From contig NC_035791.1 in assembly GCF_001653235.2 (NCBI RefSeq), positions 5,642,001-5,706,000 on the forward strand: a DNA stretch of 64,000 nt, written 5' to 3'. The stretch's first letter is position 1, and each line of letters opens with the position of its first letter. The position numbers were made by a program, and so were the translations under genes. Shown here piece by piece: positions 1-10,810 of this stretch. Source of the DNA: Pochonia chlamydosporia 170 (taxonomy: Eukaryota > Ascomycota > Sordariomycetes > Hypocreales > Clavicipitaceae). Under the pieces are notes generated by a model, which made no database searches, was not told where the DNA came from, and was given only the letters and a program-made list of their open reading frames with translations.

Positions 1-831
1 GATGTGTGCCATTTAGGAGCCGAAAACTGCCTCACGGAGGCTGGGGCAATGTCACCATCAGCAGGCCTGGTCCAATATAGCAAATCTTGGCCACCGCGCC
101 TCCTTGCCGAGGGTGTACGCATTGTAAATCCAGAGGAAGGGTCTGGTGTGTTACCGAAATCGGGACCTGGCGCCAACGGATGGTTGATTACTCACTTAAT
201 TCGACGCTACTTGCAGGCCGATATCCAAATATAACCGAGCCGCGTCTCAAGGGAGGGCTCGGCACTGAGACCAACCGGTTCATCCTGGAGGTTGGTGCAA
301 GTTGCATGCATGCTCACCACTTTCATCACTATGGGAAAGCCAATGGGACAGGCATCTGGCTCAAAGGTGTCGCTTTGAATGGCAAGCTGAAGCTTGGCTG
401 GCAATTTTTATATTTCCGGTTGGCTGTTGTTTGTCAGCGACCCGTCTCGTGGTCAAGTCTGGTGGTTCGCACAACGTCCGGGGAGGCTGAAAGAATGTCA
501 AGTTACTGGTACACCAGATGCAAGCACCTAGTCTGCACATTCAACCACTGGAGAATTACCTGGTCTCCAAGATAGCCAAGGTCTGCAGATGACAGGGTGT
601 AATTGTTTGTGCCCAATGTTTGACTGGGGTCTCCTTGGTCGACTCTTCATTTTATCTCTGGTCTGACTGTCGCTTCTGGTTGGAAATCCCAGCTCTCCAA
701 TATCACAGTGAAGCTAGACGTGGCATTGTCATTACATGGCTGCCGACCGTCTCGTAATATTGTTGAATTCTTTGACTTAGACTTCCGGGGGTCGTGCTAG
801 GCGGCCTTTGCGAAAGCTACCGTACACGAAC
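1..831. other. Left-edge region without a supported gene
   Basis: Several overlapping open frames of 60-160 codons occur here, the longest on the plus strand from 87 to 575, but none shows a recognisable domain or splice-linked continuation. The stretch just before 832 presumably carries the promoter and 5' leader of the NLR gene. A gene truncated by the window edge cannot be excluded. Confidence 0.5.
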
Positions 832-3800
832 ATGGCCACATCCGAGCTTGGAGTCTGGTCAGGCGACAATTACACTAACCAGAGCACCGGTGACATGCTC
901 AACGCTGCTGGCGGCATCGTGACCAAGAACATGTATCATGCTCCCGTAACGAGCCAATTTTTTCAAGGTAAGAAGGAATATTCGTCGAATGCCTATAAAC
1001 CTGTAACTTACCATGTATGTACTCCAGCGCCGGTTGTCAAACTAGATCCCTCAAAATGTTGGAATTCTTTATACTTCCCAGAAATAAATAGCCGATTAGT
1101 CGACATTGACGCCGCTACTGCAGGAACATGCGAGTGGATATCTCGGCACAAAGAGTATTCGCGTTGGGCCTCCTCAAACCGATCAATGCTCTGGATCAAG
1201 GGGAAGCCCGGCTCTGGGAAATCGACCCTGCTACGTCAAGTTCTAGGAAATGTCATGTCAACATGTAAAATCAGAGAGGGGGCCTTGATTCTCTCATTTT
1301 TCTTCCATGGTCGTGGTTGTGAACTCCAAAAGACGCCGTTAGGCCTCTTCCGCTCTCTCCTCTACCAACTTAAGGAGATACCTAACGCACTGGCTGGCCT
1401 CGAAGAAGAATTTCAACAACGTTGCAAAACAATGGGCCAGCCCGGCGACGATACGTGGCAGTGGAGGACTAGGGAGCTACAACGCGCCTTCGAGTCTGCA
1501 ATAGAGAAGGCACTGGAGACTCGACCTATCTGGCTATTTGTTGACGCGTTGGACGAGTGCGACAAGAACAGTGCGGTACAGCTGGTTGAAGACTTCAAGT
1601 CTCTACTTCAGAGGCTCCAGTTGACCGGGTTGAAACATATTCGCATCTGCTTTACATGCCGCCACTATCCTATTATTAACCTTGACAATGCATCGGAAAT
1701 ACGCATGGAAGATGAAAATGGCCATGACATATTGAGCTTTGCGAAAGAGAAACTCTCCGCGATTGGTGATTCCCTACCATCTGACGTTCCAAACTTAATC
1801 GTCGAGCGTGCCGAAGGCATTTTTCTCTGGGCCAAGTTCGTGGTGGATCGACTTTTGGCAGAAGCACGAGAAGGTTGGGGATTAAACCAGATTGAGATGC
1901 TTATTGGTTCCATTCCCCAAGAGCTCGACATCTTATACCGCGAGATCATTAAAAAGATGGACTCTAAGTCTTGGAAGCTCATCCAATGGATCTGTTTTGC
2001 CATCCGGCCCTTATCACTGGATGAGCTGAGAGGTGCCATGCTCCTTAACGTGGATTCCTCAGACAGGCCGCTAGACGAGTGCGAGGTCTACCCATCCAGC
2101 CATAAAGCAATGAGGAGGCTAGTCCATACTCTCAGCTATGGACTTGTCGAGGTCACACCGAGCGCAAATGTTGTCCAGTTTATCCACCAATCTGTCAGTG
2201 ACTTCCTAATCGCCAGAGGCGGCCTATTTGTGTTGGAACGGTCGCACTGGAGGCGACTCGTCTTCTCCTTTGTGAGGGCTCCATTGTCACAGAAAATCTC
2301 GTTCAGCCTAGGCAACTGGTCGAAAGTGTGCGTTCCAGCAGCTGTGATGGGACTGGTTGGCACGGTTTTGTCCTTGGTATGCTCAACGAACAGCCTATAT
2401 GCAAGGTTACTTCCGGTTCTAGCTGTGGGCTTGGCCATAGCGGTGCTATTCGCAGTCGCAGTCGGGCTGTATCATGTATCCCAAACGAATCTTGTGATCG
2501 GGAGGGCACACTATCGGTTGTCTAGAAGTTGTATACGGTGTCTGGTGATGGACAAAACGTCTCGAACCACAAAGAGGTCTCACGTCGACAGAGCATCTAA
2601 TTGGCATCTGTTTTACTATGCCAGAACTTATTGGCTGATGCACGCAAAACGAAGTGAGGAGGGATGCATCTCTGTAGATGATATTCTAGAGACGTTTGAT
2701 TGCTCGTTGGAAGAGATTGTGGAGGTGTATGTGGATTACGACGCCATGCCCGTCCCGCCCAAGGGACTGCCTCGAGGAACACACATGTTGCATGTGGTAT
2801 CGCACCACGGGTTGATAGGTTTGGTGTGTGCCTTGCTTCGGCAGGCTGGGACGGATGTCGAAGTAAAGGATTGGTTAGGCGACACGCCGTTGCATGTTGC
2901 TGCGGAGCAGGGGCAACTGGCCGTGGTTGAGCTGTTGGTGAAGAAAGGCGCCAATATTGAGGCTGTTGGAAAGTACGGTCGAACACCGTTATTCTTCGCT
3001 GTTTGTGGTGGGAACACAACCATGGTTGAGCTGTTATTAAAGAAAGGCGCTAATATTGGTGCTGTTGAAGAGTACGGTCGAACACCGTTATTCTTTGCTG
3101 TCCAGACGAGACATACGGCCATGGTTGAGCTATTATTAAAGAAAGGCGCTAATGTTAATGCTATTGAAGAGTACGGTCAAACACCGTTATTCTTTGCTGT
3201 CCAGAAGAGACACACGGCCATGGTTGAGCTGTTATTGAAGAAAGGCGCTGATGTTGATGCTGTTGAAAAGTATGGTCGAACACCGTTATTCTTTGCTGTT
3301 GCTGAGGCAAGCACGACCATGGTTGAGCTGTTGTTGAAGAACGGCGCTGATGTTGATGCTGTTGACGAGTACGGTCGAACACCGTTATTCTTCGCTGTCC
3401 AGAAGAACCACACGGCCATGGTTGAGCTGTTGTTGAAGAAAGGCGCTGATGTTGATGCTGTTGAAAAGTATGGTCGAACACCGTTATTCTTCGCTGTTGG
3501 TGACGCAAGCACAACCATGGTTAAGCTGTTATTGAAGAACGGCGCTGATGTTAATGCTGTTGACGAGTACGGTCTAACACCGTTATTCCTCGCTGTTGGT
3601 GACGAAAACACGACCATGGTTGAGCTGTTATTGAAGAAAGGCGCTGATGTTAATGCTGTTAACAAGGATGGTCTAACAGCGTTATTCTTCGCTGTTGGTG
3701 ACGAAAACACGACCATGGTTGAGCTGTTGTTGAAGAACGGCGCTGATGTTGATGCTGTTTCAGAGTCAGAGTATGGTCCAACACCATTATCCTTGGCTAT

Positions 3801-3918
3801 CCGTGAGAAAAACATGGGCATGGTTGACCTGCTGCTCAAGAGAGGCGCCAAGATTGACGGTGTTGAGAAGAAATATGAGACGCCGCTACTGCCGGCTATC
3901 TCCCCTGGGCACATTTGA
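832..3918 (+). CDS. NACHT-ankyrin NLR-type protein with a membrane hairpin
   Basis: STAND/NLR protein of the kind linked in fungi to non-self recognition and programmed cell death. I start at the first ATG, 832; the frame opens slightly earlier only with TTG. The P-loop GKPGSGKST lies near residue 124 and a Walker B/NACHT signature (LFVDALDECD) near residue 235. A helical NACHT-associated region follows. Two strongly hydrophobic segments occupy about residues 500-547 (nt 2329-2470). Ankyrin repeats run from about residue 650 to the stop. A probable 60-nt intron at 968-1027 (donor GTAAGA, acceptor CCAG) keeps the frame, so reading through it is also possible; splicing would remove 20 residues. 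The TGA at 3916-3918 interrupts a repeat, and homologous ankyrin coding continues in the same frame to 4398, so the gene is probably a recent pseudogene or makes a shortened product. Confidence 0.85.
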   Translation: MATSELGVWSGDNYTNQSTGDMLNAAGGIVTKNMYHAPVTSQFFQGKKEYSSNAYKPVTYHVCTPAPVVKLDPSKCWNSLYFPEINSRLVDIDAATAGTCEWISRHKEYSRWASSNRSMLWIKGKPGSGKSTLLRQVLGNVMSTCKIREGALILSFFFHGRGCELQKTPLGLFRSLLYQLKEIPNALAGLEEEFQQRCKTMGQPGDDTWQWRTRELQRAFESAIEKALETRPIWLFVDALDECDKNSAVQLVEDFKSLLQRLQLTGLKHIRICFTCRHYPIINLDNASEIRMEDENGHDILSFAKEKLSAIGDSLPSDVPNLIVERAEGIFLWAKFVVDRLLAEAREGWGLNQIEMLIGSIPQELDILYREIIKKMDSKSWKLIQWICFAIRPLSLDELRGAMLLNVDSSDRPLDECEVYPSSHKAMRRLVHTLSYGLVEVTPSANVVQFIHQSVSDFLIARGGLFVLERSHWRRLVFSFVRAPLSQKISFSLGNWSKVCVPAAVMGLVGTVLSLVCSTNSLYARLLPVLAVGLAIAVLFAVAVGLYHVSQTNLVIGRAHYRLSRSCIRCLVMDKTSRTTKRSHVDRASNWHLFYYARTYWLMHAKRSEEGCISVDDILETFDCSLEEIVEVYVDYDAMPVPPKGLPRGTHMLHVVSHHGLIGLVCALLRQAGTDVEVKDWLGDTPLHVAAEQGQLAVVELLVKKGANIEAVGKYGRTPLFFAVCGGNTTMVELLLKKGANIGAVEEYGRTPLFFAVQTRHTAMVELLLKKGANVNAIEEYGQTPLFFAVQKRHTAMVELLLKKGADVDAVEKYGRTPLFFAVAEASTTMVELLLKNGADVDAVDEYGRTPLFFAVQKNHTAMVELLLKKGADVDAVEKYGRTPLFFAVGDASTTMVKLLLKNGADVNAVDEYGLTPLFLAVGDENTTMVELLLKKGADVNAVNKDGLTALFFAVGDENTTMVELLLKNGADVDAVSESEYGPTPLSLAIREKNMGMVDLLLKRGAKIDGVEKKYETPLLPAISPGHI
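2977..3768 (+). repeat. Tandem 99-bp ankyrin-coding repeat array
   Basis: Eight consecutive 99-bp units start at 2977, 3076, 3175, 3274, 3373, 3472, 3571 and 3670, each beginning with a Gly-(Arg/Gln/Leu)-Thr codon block followed by Leu-Phe-Phe/Leu-Ala-Val in most units. They are nearly identical at nucleotide level, far more so than the flanking ankyrin units at 2878 and 3775. Units 3175+3274 and 3373+3472 form two copies of a 198-bp higher-order unit, alternating a Lys-Lys-Gly/Glu-Lys-Tyr type with a Lys-Asn-Gly/Asp-Glu-Tyr type. This indicates recent unequal exchange or gene conversion. Confidence 0.95.
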
Positions 3919-4398
3919 CATTGCAGGCTACTGCTAGAGAAGGGTGCCGATGCTCATGCTAGTGGAGTGGGTGGTCGAACACCATTACATGTTGCTGCTA
4001 TCTTCGGGTCTAATAAAGATCAGAAAACCATGACGGCTCTGGTTCAGCTGCTACTTGAGAATGGCGCCGACATTGACACCACCGACTACAACGCTGCAAC
4101 GCCGTTACATTTTGCTGTTCAGAACAGAATGCTGAGTCTTGTTAAGCTGTTAGTAGAGCAAGGCGCTAATAACAATTATGTAGGTTCTGTGCACTTCGCA
4201 GGACGGCCCTTGTCGCCGTTAAATCTTGCCAACGATCGGAGAGAAAAGGCCATAATTCAGGTGCTCCTTAGGAATGGCGCCCGAGTCAGCACCATTGCAG
4301 AGAGGCAAGCGTACGACGATTGGTTCCATAGCGGGGTGAGGCAACGATTGTCTGAAGAAGAAATAATGTTTACTAGAACTATTAATGGAATATCTTAA
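3919..4398 (+). pseudogene. Detached C-terminal ankyrin repeats of the NLR
   Basis: This frame directly follows the in-frame TGA at 3916-3918 and keeps the same phase to a TAA at 4396-4398. It encodes roughly three further ankyrin units (RLLLEKGADAHA, then TPLHVAA and TPLHFAV blocks) and a non-repeat tail. Around the break the usual GHIDIARLLLEKG-type sequence can be recovered by assuming one extra T near 3916 and one missing base near 3926. The pair leaves the downstream frame intact but creates the stop. Unless the stop is read through or spliced out, this portion is not translated. Confidence 0.8.
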
Positions 4399-4873
4399 AA
4401 CTATACACGGATACTGAAAATATCTCTTATGGCTAATATTCCTATTAGATGAGCTAGAAGCGTGGACGATTTTATGGCTTCCATATATGATGGTGGAGTC
4501 TGGTGTGTATAGAAATCTATTGTCACTAACTCTATCAACAAAATATAACCAACACTATCTCTCTACCTCAGTGAAGTGCCTCTGTTCCTAGTCAACTGGC
4601 TTAACGGTCATTTTGGTTGATGGAATCGGGTTGCAGAGGCACCTGACGACCAAACATTCTGCACTGTTGCGCATGTATTAGACGTTTGCAAACTTTTCAT
4701 TTCGACTGACTAGTTTCTTTATAACATTTATATATTTCACATGGTGTTGTGACTTTCTAGTACGGTCATGGGTTGAATCAAATGAACCTAGCATCAAGCC
4801 AAATAGTTGAAAAACAAAAAGAGGCCATGTGTTTCCTGTTTGGCCGATTCTTTTGTGTGCAGATCTGCTCTCA
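4399..4873. other. Intergenic gap between convergent NLR and ALDH genes
   Basis: AT-rich 3' flanking DNA of two genes that point toward each other. I see no further coding sequence or repeat. Confidence 0.5.
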
Positions 4874-6483
4874 TCATATATCAGCACCCATATTCACATG
4901 AACGGCCTTGATCTGACTGTATGCCTCAAGCGCCGCCTTGCCAAGTTCCCGACCGAATCCGCTCTGTTTAACCCCACCAAAAGGAACTCTAAAGTCTATA
5001 TCCTGGCTACTGTTGATCCAAACAGTTCCTGCTTCAACCTCGGCGGACAGGCGGTGAGCCCGTTTGACGTCCCTGGTAAATATAGCAGCCGCCAGACCAT
5101 AGCTGGAGCAGTTTGCCTTCGTAATCGCTTCATCCTCGCTGTCGAACGCTGCAATCACGGCAACCGGGCCGAAAATTTCTTCTTGGTAAATGCGCATACT
5201 GTCCGTTACGTCTGCGAAAACAGCGGGAGAGATGAAATACCCCTTGCCTTTGACTAGACATGGCTTTCCCCCTAACACAAGGGTTGCCCCTTCAGCTTGA
5301 CCCGTCTCGATATATGATATAATTTTATCGTACTGAGACTTTGATGCTTGTGGTCCCTGATAGGTAGCATCATCCCATTGTACACCAACTTTCGAAGTTT
5401 CTTGCACAGTTTTAATGAACCGCTCAATAAAGTTCTTGTATATGGTCCTTTGTACGAGAATCCTTGACGTCGCTGAGCATATTTGGCCTTGGTTTGACAT
5501 AACTCCAAAATGTGACCACCTGACAGCCTGGTCAAGGTCAGCATCATCAAATACAAGTAGTGCAGATTTCCCCCCAGCTTCAAGTGTTATCTTTTTCAGG
5601 TTCACCGCCGCAGCAGACATTATAGCCTTTGCAGTCGCGGTTGACCCCGTGAAAGATATCTTGTCAACATGGGGGTGTTCAACAAGTCTAGAGCCCGCCT
5701 CAGATCCGACACCATTAAGTAGATTAACTACTCCTGGTGGGAAACCGGCTAGTTTAATGAGCTGGCCCAGCATCAAGATACTCAAGGGAGTCAGCTCTGA
5801 CGCCTTTAGCACTATGGTGTTCCCACATGCCAGGGCAGGAGCAAGTTTCCATGTCGCCGTTGATAGAGGATAGTTCCAGGGTATTATCTGGCCCACAACA
5901 CCAACAGGCTGCCGTATTGTGTAGGCAAACTTGTCGACAGTGGTGGAGATGGTCTTCCCGTGTATCTTGTCGCACCAACCTGCGTAGTATCTGAGTACGC
6001 TAACCGCCTCCGGTATATCTTCGTTCACAGTGACTCTGTACGGTTTGCCTAGGTTTGCTTAGCACGCCATCCGTCGTTGTTTGTTGCTTAGTCGGAATAC
6101 TCACCAGTGTCCCACGCCTCGATGGATGCGAGTAACTCCATTTGCCCTTCAACCAGGTCTGCCAACTTTGCCAAAAGCTTACCGCGGTCTGTACTGGAGA
6201 GGAGCTTCCAGGAAGGATGAACCAGTGCCTCCTGTGCGGCGCTGACAGCTGCATCAACATCCCGCCCCGATGCGGACTGGACAGATGTAATCAGTTCTTC
6301 GGTCCTATAATGTAGTGTTAGTCTCTAGGTGTCTGACGGAACACGGGCAATGTCATACGCGGGATCAATAGATGGAATTGTTCCCCCCTCGATACTTTGA
6401 ACAAACTCATTGTTTATGAATAGACCAAGCGGCTGTCGGTACATGTGGCCGTTTGGGGTCTCCAAGTCCTGAAACAGTGCCAT
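4874..6483 (-). CDS. NAD(P)-dependent aldehyde dehydrogenase (betaine/aminoaldehyde type)
   Basis: Oxidises an aldehyde to the acid with NAD(P)+. Three exons: 6483-6359, 6304-6105 and 6048-4874, with introns of 54 nt (GTATGA...ATAG) and 56 nt (GTGAGT...CTAG). The phases give 499 residues, a full-length ALDH. Splicing restores the family blocks IDPATEELI and DTGKPY. Visible motifs are PWNYP (Asn167), FTGSTATAK, catalytic Glu265 in LEAGGKS and catalytic Cys299 in GQICSATSR. As I recall, the QICSATSR form around the cysteine is characteristic of betaine/aminoaldehyde dehydrogenases, more than of the common fungal GQ(C/V)C(C/A)A(G/A)SR form, so an amino-aldehyde substrate is a reasonable inference. 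No targeting signal is evident, so it is probably cytosolic. It is co-oriented with the amino-acid permease 0.9 kb upstream. Confidence 0.93.
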
Positions 6484-7425
6484 GTTGGGAGTTATGCTTA
6501 GCAACCACCGATATTACGAGAGGTTTGAAAGAAATCCTGGGAGTAAAAGACCTTGTCACAAACCGCGGGTAATTGGTGTTTCATTTTGAGTTTAATAGGT
6601 TCTTAAATAGAATTTTGTCAAATGGAACAATCCGTTCTCTCACATGCGGATCACCAACATATTGGTTTGCCCGACGGTTTGGATTTAGACTTTACCGTAT
6701 TTGGTCTTCTATCCCGACAGTTATCACCTAATGGCTATTTTCTACCTAGACCCGCAGCTGGGCCGTAAATATGCTAGCGTCCTCTGAAATGACACACTGG
6801 TCGGCATATTGACAAAGAACTTGGACACATGTTACTTCCCTGTTAGTTGAAAATCTGAACTAGTACACAGATACGAGGCTTTCCCGTCACAAGGGCCGTG
6901 AAAACCGTCTCATTTGACACTCTCCGCGTTTAAAGAACCGATGTATTTCTAATTTCCACAGCATGTTACATAATTTAGGTCTACCACACACCCGAGCAAT
7001 GACTAACCTTGGTGACGATGATCTTAGAGTCTATGGGAGCTGGACTGTCGCGGGGCTCTCTCAAAAGCTCGTCCCCCTGTAAACCGGAACTTCAACACAC
7101 CACTACTCAGTGCTTTCAAAGTGTACAGTTACGTTGCTGGTAGTATTGTGATATGGCCAGAGTAGTACAACTACTTGTCCGGTTCTGAAACTCCAGTGAT
7201 CATTTTTTATCTAACTTTCAGCTAGATCAAGTTAAGTCCAAGCAAATCCAGCTACACCGAAACAGGCCCATGCAGCATGTCACAACTTGGCTAGTCCTTG
7301 TCTGGTTGAAATAAAGGCGGCTCGTAACTTCAAATGTAACTTAAGTCTAGAACCCGATTTTGAGAGATGATAAAGCCCAGTGTATTTGGTTCTCTGTTCT
7401 CTGCTGCCAACTCCCGGCTCCGTAC
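6484..7425. other. Intergenic region upstream of the ALDH gene
   Basis: About 0.9 kb with no open frame that looks coding on either strand. It should hold the ALDH promoter (reading leftward) and the 3' end of the permease transcript. No repeat structure was seen. Confidence 0.5.
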
Positions 7426-9260
7426 CTAGCAGAACCACTTGTAGACCCTTTTCCAGGCTGGCCATTGCGCTTGCTCGGCTCTCTCCGGCTCAACCACATG
7501 ACGAATGTCCATATCGCGGCGACCAGTAACCAAGTCCATTTCCTTCGACCGTATAAATTTGGTTCGAAAGATTAGCTTGTAAGAAATGTAACAGAGAATA
7601 ACAATCGGTGCAGCAAGATAGCTCGAGAAAAATGATTTGGCCACTTCCATGGAACTCATTGTCTCGTAGCCCACAGGTGCCACACCGATCCAAAACTGTG
7701 TCACTAGAACAAGACATATGAAAAGAAAACCTACCCAAGAGCCAATAACGCCGGGCTGTGAGCGGAATGTTAACTCGTCCAGGCTATGCCCCTGGACCTT
7801 CCACCCGCGGCGGAAGCGTATATGACAGAGGCACACTGAGCCCCACGTGAATAGACAAGACAGTCCTGAGATTGCCACCATCCAGAGAAACGCCTCTGTT
7901 TGCTTATCGGATGCCGCCAGAAAACAAAGTAGTCCCAAAGCGGACGCAACGCAGATGGACCAGATGGGACGCCCTTTGCGATCAATATATGACAGGAATT
8001 GGGGTGCTTGATGCTGGTCTGCAAGAGCGGCTAGGGTCCGAGACGAGGCGTAAACGGAAGAATTCCCGACGGAGAGCACGGAAATCAAAATGACAACATT
8101 CATCACCGAAGGCAGTCCTGCGATCCCCGCGTTCTCAATGGCAATGACAAACGGAGAGGCTTGTGCATCGACGGATGATTGCCCGCTCACAAGTCTTTCG
8201 TGTGTATACGGAACCAGGAGGCCGACAAGTGTGAGAGATATGATGTAGAACAGAGTTATCCGCCAAAATACTTGTTTAATAGCCGAAGGGAGAGACTTGC
8301 GAGGGTTTTCTGTCTCAGCTGCGGCCAGACCAACAAGCTCGGTGCCACCGAATGCAAACGCTGCATTGACAAAAACGCTGCAGAGCCCTTTAAAGCCATT
8401 ATTGAAAGCACCTGGATCGTGCCAGTACTTTCCACCTATATAGTTCCCGTCAGGGCCGCCTCCACAGTCAAGGATGATGCCAAGGATACTTTCGGCTAGT
8501 CAGTGATGTACGGTGTCTGATGCACGAGCTGGGGAAGTCCTACATGAAGCCAACCACAGCTATGACCTTGATAAGGGAGAACAAGAACTCGGCCTCGCCA
8601 TATCCCTTCACCCCAAACAAGTTGATCGAGACAATTAGTACCCAGAATACAGCTGCCCACACCGCGTTGGGAACGCCAGGGTTCCAAAAGTCGACGGTAA
8701 GAGACGCGGCGACGATTTCCAGTGGCAGAGTTATAAGCCACTGGAGTGCGTAGTTCCACCCCATGGCAAAGCCCCAGGCTGGGTCAATGAAACGCGTAGC
8801 GTAGTGTGCAAAGGATCCTGCAACTGGAAATAGAACAGCCATTTCCCCGAGGGCATGCACCATGCAATATATCATGCAGCCTATCAGGGAGTATGCAATG
8901 AGGACAGATGCTGGGCCGCCTGCTGCCAAAACTGCTCCCGAACCAACAAACAATCCGGTACCTTGATATATTAGACACCTTCGCAACAGTATTTTGGGAC
9001 TATTGCTTACCGATAGACCCGCCAATTGCAATCATCTGAAGGTGTCGGCTCTTCAGGCGACGATGTAATGGAGAAGTGGCCACATTGCGTGCTCCAGCTT
9101 CGATATCGTTGTCTGGCGAAGAATTATTTGCTGGCGGACAACTGTTGTCTTTCTTGAAGCTCCGAACAATGTTTCTCCGGATACCTTCGTTGCGCGGTAT
9201 TGCAACGTCCTCGACATGGTTGTGGGACAGGTCTAAAGTGGATGGAGTAGACTTCGCCAT
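7426..9260 (-). CDS. Amino-acid permease (APC superfamily, fungal YAT family)
   Basis: Plasma-membrane amino-acid/proton symporter. Three exons: 9260-9011, 8961-8544 and 8488-7426, with introns of 49 and 55 nt. The phases close to 576 residues. A hydrophilic N-terminus of about 70 residues precedes RHLQMIAIGGSIGTGLF, the classic first-helix signature of yeast-type amino-acid permeases; the first intron falls inside SIG|TGLF. About twelve hydrophobic helices follow, including the conserved helix with HALGEMAVLFPVAGSF and the FGGTELVGLAAAETENP motif in exon 3. The second intron acceptor at 8489 was chosen because it restores the conserved GFIILGII block. Substrate range cannot be read from sequence. 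It shares a 1.5-kb divergent upstream region with the class V PLP enzyme. Confidence 0.93.
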
Positions 9261-10810
9261 TTCGCCTTATCTTAACTTTGTGAAGATAGCAAAACGTTAA
9301 AAGAAGAGGCATTATCGGTCATTGGAAAGTTCCAATGATATGTAAAGATATATACAGTGAGGTTGTGTAGTCAGTCGTCAACAACGGCCCCAGATTCATG
9401 CTCGACTTTGAGCACAGAGGTCGGGATACATTACCGCATTGAGAATTTGTTAGAGTGAAGCGGATAAACCAAGTTCAGCTTACATGTATTCTTTCAAGTC
9501 GGAAACTTAAGGAACTTTATTACGTGTGTACCAACCTAGGCGGCTAGTGACGAGAGGCTGAATGGTTTGGCCATGGCCTGCAATGGCGGCAAGGGGAGCG
9601 TCTAGCACTTCCGTATACGAAGTTTCACTCCTCGGCAGCAATTTGCGATCTTTCTGCGGCTGTTCATGTTTTAAAAGGTTTGTTTCCTATTTAATAACAG
9701 CGTTGTTCCATTCCTCTGGAAAAAAACAAGGGAATCTCGGGTAGTTCATACTCTGCCCGAAGAGCAAAATATGGCGTAACTCGCTCGCTCGTAAAAGCAT
9801 CTCCTTCATTGAATAGTTATATCATACGCAAATGACATAAGGTGTGATTTTTGGGTTTCAGGGCTTCTCATCTACGTAAGAGAGGGTGGTTGGAGGGTGC
9901 CAGAGGACCGGCGCTTGGGAAGGTTTGCGTGAGGTATATTGAATCGAACTGGTTCATAACAGACAAGGGACATCGCTAATAGTGTCACTTTAAGTGTCGT
10001 CTATTACATTATTAGATGATCATTTTAGTGTGAAAGTCACTTTGTTTCAAAGAGTTGGCGTTGCCCGGATCATGCTCTAGTGGGCACAACTCTGCCTTTG
10101 CCAGCCCAGGCTCACCTGGTTTAGATGCCGATGCTTCCCATTGTCTTGGCCAGCTGAGCAGCAATACGGTGTGAGAAACGGCACTAGTTAAGCCCAAAAC
10201 GCCAAAGCCCATATTAAGCTTGACGCGGGAATGGCAAACCAACAGCTGGAGCAGAAGCGAGGAGTGGAGTCAACGGGTATCGGTATACATGGCCACATTC
10301 GGCAAAGACTGTGCTGGGATCTCCAGAATCTCTCGCTCTCACTCCCCAAGATAGTCTCATGTTGTCACAAAAAAGTGGCGTACGGGTGTGAAAAGCGTAC
10401 CAAAAAGGGCCTGGATATCCCGACAAAAGCCACCTCAACCCACTAAATGTCCTTGTCGACCTTCGGCTAAAGATATCATTGCTTGTCGCCTACATGCTTA
10501 TCGTTGACTCGGCTCCAACTTATTATGTAACTGGTGTACGGCGCTTGGAACATTGGGAGGGCTCAGCCGTTTCTGGTATTGTGTACCGAGCGTATGATGA
10601 CTACTCATTTTGACCGTTTGTCTGTGGTCGTTCGGACGCTAAGTTGCGTCTTAGCTCTTTATGCCCCTCCGTCAGCGAATACATAAGAGGACGAAACAAC
10701 CCTTAGTTATGAGCTAGGGGCATTTCTCAACGTTCTTCAATACACTCGCATCCATCTCTTCCCCGCAGCCACTCTCACATACACAGCTATTGGCTATAAC
10801 GACTATCACC
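9261..10810. other. Divergent promoter region with one dispersed-repeat copy
   Basis: About 1.5 kb between the leftward permease and the rightward PLP enzyme, so it holds both promoters. It contains a roughly 150-bp sequence at 10278-10428 that recurs at 18033-18183. No coding sequence is supported. Confidence 0.55.
10278..10428 (+). repeat. Dispersed repeat, copy A
   Basis: This segment matches 18033-18183 over about 150 bp in the same orientation. Shared blocks include TATCGGTATACAT, TGGCCACATTCGGCAA, GGATCTCCAG, CCAAGATAGTC and GGGTGT. The copies differ by many substitutions and a few small gaps, so they are old. No inverted ends or coding potential were recognised; it may be a fragment of a larger element. 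Confidence 0.75.

Noticed and set aside
2136..3914. Long minus-strand frames opposite the NLR repeats
   Set aside because: They are reverse-frame shadows produced by the repetitive ankyrin codons, with Asn/Thr/Ser-rich periodic translations and no independent support.
6305..6337. Alternative 33-nt first intron in the ALDH gene
   Set aside because: A GTCAGA donor also closes the frame, but 33 nt is below the usual fungal minimum. The 54-nt intron with GTATGA gives the better conserved IDPATEELI block.
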